Origin: Membranipora membranacea
Taxonomy: Eukaryota; Bryozoa; Gymnolaemata; Cheilostomatida; Membraniporidae
Assembly: GCA_914767715.1 (NCBI GenBank)
Contig: OU612071.1
Location: 16,426,948-16,490,947, forward strand
Reading direction: 5' to 3'
Length of the DNA: 64,000 bases
Shown: one piece after another, positions 62,941 to 64,000 of the stretch
Layout of the letters: every line of letters begins with the position of its first letter
How positions within the stretch are numbered: the stretch's first letter is position 1
Program-made: the position numbers and the translations under genes
The notes under the pieces: generated by a model
The model's input: only the letters and a program-made list of their open reading frames with translations
Told to the model about the DNA's origin: nothing
Databases searched by the model: none

Positions 62941-64000
62941 TTTTGTCGATCTTTTGCAAAATACCTAGATCGAAAACGCATCGTCACAGGGAGCTAATAT
63001 TAAATATGAGATATAGGGACGTCATCTCAAGCCTCAAAACAGAGTTTCAAGGGTTTCTAAGCGAGTAAAGATTTCTGCCCAATTATTTGCTAATTTCCCC
63101 AGGACCGTACCTATCGATTTTTGTCGATTTCTTGCAAAATACCTAGATAGAAAACGAATCGTCACAGGGAGCTAATATTTTAGATGAGATAATGGGACAT
63201 CATTGCGAACTTCAAAACAGAGTTTCAAACGTTTCTAAGATAGTAAAGAATTCTGCCCAATTATTGGCTATTTTCCCCAGGACCGTACCTATCGATTTTT
63301 GTCGAATTTTTGCAAAATTCCTAGATAGAAAACGCATCGTAACAGGGAGCTAATATTTTAGATGAGATATAGGGACGTCATTGAGAACTTCAAAACAGAG
63401 CCCATCGACACAGGGAGCTAATATTTTAGATGAGATATAGGGACATCAATGCGGACCTCAAAACAGAGTTTCTAGCGTTTCTAAGCTAGTAAAGAATTCT
63501 GATCAATTATTGGCTAAATTCCCCAGGACCGTACCTATCGATTTTTGTCGATTTCTTGCAAAATACCTAGATAGAAAACGCATCGTCACAGGGAGCTAAT
63601 ATTTTAGATGAGATATAGGGACATCATCGCGAACTTCAAAACTGAGTTTCAAACGTTTCTAAGATAGTAAAGAATTCTGCCCAATTATTGGCTATTTTCC
63701 CCAGGACCGTACCTATCGATTTTTGTCGATTTCTTGCAAAATACCTAGATAGAAAACGAATCGTCACAGGGAGCCAATATTTTAGATGAGATATAGGGAC
63801 ATCATTGCGAACTTCAAAACAGAGTTTCAAACGTTTCTAAGATAGTAAAGAATTCTGCCCAATTATTGGCTAAGTTCCCAAGGACCGTACCTATCGATTT
63901 TTGTCGATTTTTTGCAAAATACCTAGATCGAAAACGCATCGTCACAGGGAGCTAATATTTAAGATGAGATATAGGGACGTCATTGCGAACTACAAAACAG
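62941..64000 (+). repeat. 2448-bp period repeat, second copy, cut by the window edge
   Basis: It matches 60.5-61.55 kb at 2448 bp, with private differences such as GATGAGATAATGGG near 63183 and CCCATCGACACAGG near 63401. The array clearly continues beyond base 64000. Confidence 0.78.

Larger units (their letters stand above)
41287..63468 (+). repeat. 68-bp truncated monomers, right lineage (17 copies)
   Basis: The breakpoint is the same as in the left lineage, but the usual upstream haplotype is TAATATTTTAG and GTCATTGAGAAC, and the next full monomer begins with CAATGCGGACC. Junctions follow bases 41286 (variant CAGATCCCCATCG), 43490, 44270, 45940, 46720, 48390, 49704, 52086, 52510, 53481, 55863, 56287, 57791, 59284, 60952, 62632 and 63400. 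The one at 62632 has the left-lineage haplotype. Those at 49704 and 53481 have an upstream monomer lacking CGTAACAGGG, which suggests recombination just upstream. Confidence 0.87.
1..64000 (+). repeat. Satellite DNA array, 178-bp monomer, truncated by both window edges
   Basis: The same unit repeats head to tail from the first base to the last. A reference monomer, phased on GAATTC, is exactly 178 bp. Landmarks recur in nearly every copy: EcoRI site 1-6, ATCGAT 44-49, TTTTGCAAAA 61-70, TCACAGGGAGC 93-103, GACGTC 127-132, and CGTTTCTAAG 161-170. Many copies read 177 bp because the first T-tract after ATCGAT is one base shorter. I saw no inverted monomer and no non-satellite insertion. Long arrays of nucleosome-sized units with higher-order periodicity are typical of eukaryotic centromeric or pericentromeric heterochromatin; that role is inferred. 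The family is not one I recognise. Confidence 0.97.

Noticed and set aside
666-63830. Roughly a hundred similar open frames of about 64 codons on the minus strand
   Set aside because: They begin at TTG (reverse complement of the CAA in GTTTCAAACG), not at ATG, and each is 195 bp, longer than the 178-bp monomer. Successive frames overlap by 17 bp (for example 6269-6285). As 178 is not a multiple of three, the frame shifts with each monomer. They recur because the satellite recurs; nothing suggests translation.
1-64000. CRISPR-like array
   Set aside because: Repeats are regular, but there are no unique spacers of constant size between short identical repeats; the whole 178 bp is repeated. No cas gene is present.
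1-64000. CENP-B box
   Set aside because: The mammalian box needs a CGGG core after TTCG. The consensus monomer has no CGGG, and the rare CCCGGGA near 13118 lacks the TTCG half at the right distance.
1-64000. Known satellite families such as Arabidopsis 178-bp CEN or alpha satellite
   Set aside because: The length is similar, but I see no shared sequence with the families as I know them. A database comparison would be decisive; I could not run one.
1-64000. tRNA, rRNA or snRNA genes
   Set aside because: No cloverleaf, A/B box pair or rRNA-like stretch was seen; every segment aligns to the satellite consensus.

Overview
The whole 64 kb window is one uninterrupted tandem satellite DNA array. 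I find no protein-coding gene, rRNA, tRNA, transposon or unique-sequence island. The unit is a head-to-tail monomer of about 178 bp (177-bp variants come from T-tract shortening). Its consensus is about 38% G+C, and every monomer I read has the same orientation. I estimate about 350 full monomers plus 31 copies of a truncated 68-bp monomer. An array of this length, a nucleosome-sized monomer and multi-level higher-order repeats (HORs) indicate a eukaryotic nuclear genome, most likely centromeric or pericentromeric heterochromatin. I do not recognise the satellite family and cannot name the clade; the sequence does not resemble the Arabidopsis 178-bp or primate alpha satellites as I know them.

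Monomer landmarks, counting from the EcoRI site as position 1: GAATTC 1-6; ATCGAT 44-49; a 10-bp direct repeat TCGATTTTTG/TCGATTTTTT 45-64; a perfect palindrome TTTTGCAAAA 61-70; TCACAGGGAGC 93-103; GACGTC 127-132.

Layout: (1) 0-2.1 kb, a six-monomer HOR of 1067 bp in two copies; (2) 2.1-5.2 kb, irregular mosaic; (3) 5.2-27.8 kb, a strongly homogenised 2.2-kb HOR (12 monomers plus one 68-bp truncated monomer), itself arranged as a super-repeat A-B-B-C / A-B-C, with a 1245-bp seven-monomer HOR inside C; (4) 27.6-34.9 kb, a 13-monomer HOR of 2312 bp with local dimer and trimer tandems and no truncated monomers; (5) 35.3-40.8 kb, HORs of 1491 bp (8 monomers plus 68 bp) and 1423 bp (8 monomers); (6) 40.8-64 kb, a more diverse domain with a 2450-bp HOR, a 3777-bp duplication and many shorter patches copied over 3-13 kb.

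The features form a record of array evolution rather than a set of cooperating genes. The main signals are the recurrent truncated-monomer junction used by most HOR types, nested duplications of different ages, a hexanucleotide micro-expansion inside one monomer type, and HOR-defining variants concentrated at CpG sites. Zone edges were found by reading and by matching offsets of shared variants, and are accurate to roughly 50-100 bp unless a junction is stated.
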